Made by a program: the position numbers and the translations under genes. The notes under the pieces were generated by a model. That model saw only the letters and a list, made by a program, of their open reading frames with translations, had not been told where the DNA came from and did not search any database. Below are positions 5,869 to 7,352 of a stretch of 7,352 nucleotides of DNA, piece by piece (positions within the stretch are counted from its first letter, which is position 1; every line of letters begins with the position of its first letter). Location of the stretch: the NCBI GenBank assembly GCA_003695105.1, contig RFIZ01000305.1, positions 1-7,352 of the forward strand, written 5' to 3'. The DNA is from Fidelibacterota bacterium (lineage in GTDB: Bacteria > Fidelibacterota > Marinisomatia > Marinisomatales > J089).

Positions 5869-7352
5869 ATGAAATTTCTTTCCCTTTCCACGCTGTTCCT
5901 GGTCGGGACGATGACCACCGGTTGCGGTCTTCGGGCCGCCCCGCCGGACTGGGCCCGGGACGCCATCTGGTATCAGATCTTTCCCGAACGTTTTTACAAT
6001 GGAAATCGTGCCAACGATCCCACCCGGGAAAGTCTCCGGGGCACCTGGCCCTGGGAAGACCAGACGGAATGGGACATCACCCCCTGGACGTCCGACTGGT
6101 ATCAGTTTCAACCCTGGGAAGAAGCCAACGGCCACCCCTTCAACTGGCAGTTTCAGCTCCGCCGTTACGGCGGCGATCTGGAGGGGATCCTGCAAAAATT
6201 GGATTATCTGGACTCCCTGGGCGTGAATGCGATCTACCTGAATCCGGTCTTCGATTCTCCCTCCAGCCACAAATATGGCGCCGCCTATTACCATCACATT
6301 GACCGCTATTTCGGACCCGATCCGGCCGAAGACAGTCGCCGACTGGCCCGGGAAAACCCGGCCGATCCCCGGACCTGGGTCTGGACCACAGCCGATTCCC
6401 TGTTCCTCCGCCTGATCCGGGAAGTCCATCGCCGGCACATGCACCTCATTATCGACGGCGTCTTCAACCATGTGGGACTCACCTTCTGGGCCTTTCAGGA
6501 TGTAATCCAACAGCGGGAAGCCAGTCCCTATTGGTCCTGGTTTCATATCGAAGGCTCCCACCTTCCGGATCAGTCCACCCTGAACCAGTATCAGTCGCTG
6601 CCTGACTATTTCCTGCGGCCGGGCGACCCGCCCTTACGCTACACCGGGTATGTAGCCGATTTACCGGCGTTTCGCCAGGACGAATACGGGCCGATTCCCC
6701 CCGTGCGGGACCACATTCACGCCGTCGTACGCCGCTGGATGGACCCCAACGGCGACGGAAATCCGGAAGACGGTGTCGATGGCTGGCGGCTGGATGTAGC
6801 CGAAAGACTCCAACCGGCGTTCTGGTCCTTGTTTGAGGACTGGGTGGAGGAAATCAATCCCCAGGCCTATCTCACCGGAGAAATCTGGTGGCAGGATTAC
6901 CGGAACAATATTCAATACAATGCGGCCCCCTGGCTTACGGATGATATCTTCGATGCCGTCATGAATTACCGCTTCACCGCCGCCATGGCCCAGTTTTTCA
7001 TCGACCGGAAACAGGCTATTACGCCCCGGGAGTTGGACCGGACCCTCGCCCGGATTCGCTCCGACTACGGGTATGAGACCAGTCTGGTACTCATGAATCT
7101 GCTGGACAGTCACGACATGGAACGCATCGCGTCCGCCACGGTGAATCCCGACCGCTGGATTGACCATGCCAACAATCTGCAATACAACCGGGAATTTGAC
7201 ATTCGCAAACCCAACGCCGGTGAACGTCGAGTACAGAAGCTGATCGTGGCCTTCCAGTTTACCTATCCGGGAGCGCCGTACATTTATTACGGCGATGAAG
7301 CCGGTATGTGGGGCGCCGACGACCCGGACTGCCGGAAACCCATGGTCTGGCC
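5869..7352 (+). CDS. GH13 alpha-amylase-family lipoprotein (3' end outside window)
   Basis: This is an alpha-glucan hydrolase (alpha-amylase/neopullulanase-like), open to the right edge with 494 complete codons visible. ATG 5869 starts MKFLSLSTLFLVGT and reaches a lipobox-like TTGC, so Cys19 is a probable lipidation site. The catalytic barrel begins at once with DAIWYQIFPERF (residues 31-42), with no N-terminal CBM34-type domain. Conserved GH13 regions are I, DGVFNH (Asp196 to His201); II, GWRLDVAE (nucleophile Asp309); III, LTGEIWW (acid/base Glu338); and IV, LLDSHD (His415, Asp416). The stretch before region II, DPNGDGNPEDG (292-302), looks like a metal-binding loop. The last visible residues, DDPDCRKPMVW, are the usual GH13 block near the barrel end. 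A typical C-terminal beta domain is therefore probably beyond the edge. No ribosome site precedes the ATG. Expression is probably controlled by the palindrome and adjacent regulator. Exact substrate specificity is not determined. Confidence 0.93.
   Translation, partial: MKFLSLSTLFLVGTMTTGCGLRAAPPDWARDAIWYQIFPERFYNGNRANDPTRESLRGTWPWEDQTEWDITPWTSDWYQFQPWEEANGHPFNWQFQLRRYGGDLEGILQKLDYLDSLGVNAIYLNPVFDSPSSHKYGAAYYHHIDRYFGPDPAEDSRRLARENPADPRTWVWTTADSLFLRLIREVHRRHMHLIIDGVFNHVGLTFWAFQDVIQQREASPYWSWFHIEGSHLPDQSTLNQYQSLPDYFLRPGDPPLRYTGYVADLPAFRQDEYGPIPPVRDHIHAVVRRWMDPNGDGNPEDGVDGWRLDVAERLQPAFWSLFEDWVEEINPQAYLTGEIWWQDYRNNIQYNAAPWLTDDIFDAVMNYRFTAAMAQFFIDRKQAITPRELDRTLARIRSDYGYETSLVLMNLLDSHDMERIASATVNPDRWIDHANNLQYNREFDIRKPNAGERRVQKLIVAFQFTYPGAPYIYYGDEAGMWGADDPDCRKPMVW

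Noticed and set aside
5833..6561. Open frame of 242 codons on the minus strand opposite the GH13 gene
   Set aside because: The opposite strand carries GH13 catalytic region I in a continuous frame. The antisense translation is Gly/Pro/Val-rich with no domain, and it would run through the palindrome.
6661..7182. Open frame of 173 codons on the minus strand opposite the GH13 gene
   Set aside because: It is antisense to GH13 catalytic regions II-IV and has no recognisable domain.

Overview
The window carries eight protein-coding genes packed with almost no free space. The G+C content is moderately high, and Shine-Dalgarno motifs precede several starts. Several genes encode exported or lipid-anchored products, so the host is most likely a Gram-negative (diderm) bacterium. 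The peroxiredoxin-like protein has a CNTC active site and a terminal GCSIK motif, a form I associate with Bacteroidetes and related FCB-group bacteria (Calditrichota or Marinimicrobia-like lineages). The GH13 lipoprotein fits that placement. This is inference from sequence style, not a phylogenetic result.

Region 1 (1-4274, plus strand) reads as one gene run, probably one or two transcripts. It holds a YadG-type ABC ATPase (cut by the left edge), a YadH-type ABC-2 permease overlapping it by 4 bases, a secreted CsgG/FlgT-like protein with a beta-rich C-terminal domain, a membrane-anchored TlpA-like thioredoxin, and a secreted peroxiredoxin-like protein. An exporter is therefore next to an envelope protein and two extracytoplasmic thiol-redox proteins.

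Region 2 (4258-5756, minus strand) is a two-gene unit. A short TrmB-family regulator comes first, followed by a small M14/aspartoacylase-like zinc hydrolase. The hydrolase gene runs tail-to-tail into the peroxiredoxin-like gene with a 17-base overlap.

Region 3 (5757-5868) is the divergent promoter region between the regulator and an alpha-amylase-family gene. It has a good sigma70-like promoter facing the amylase. A perfect 10+2+10 palindrome lies where transcription should start, a strong candidate operator for the neighbouring TrmB-family protein.

Region 4 (5869 to the right edge, plus strand) is a GH13 alpha-glucan hydrolase with a lipoprotein-type signal. All catalytic regions are present and the C-terminus is cut off by the edge. 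The simplest reading of regions 2-4 is a locally regulated extracytoplasmic alpha-glucan degradation locus, controlled by a TrmB-like protein that is probably too short to contain the classical sugar-binding domain.

I see no RNA gene, CRISPR array, insertion sequence or phage gene. No gene-free stretch exceeds about 112 bases.
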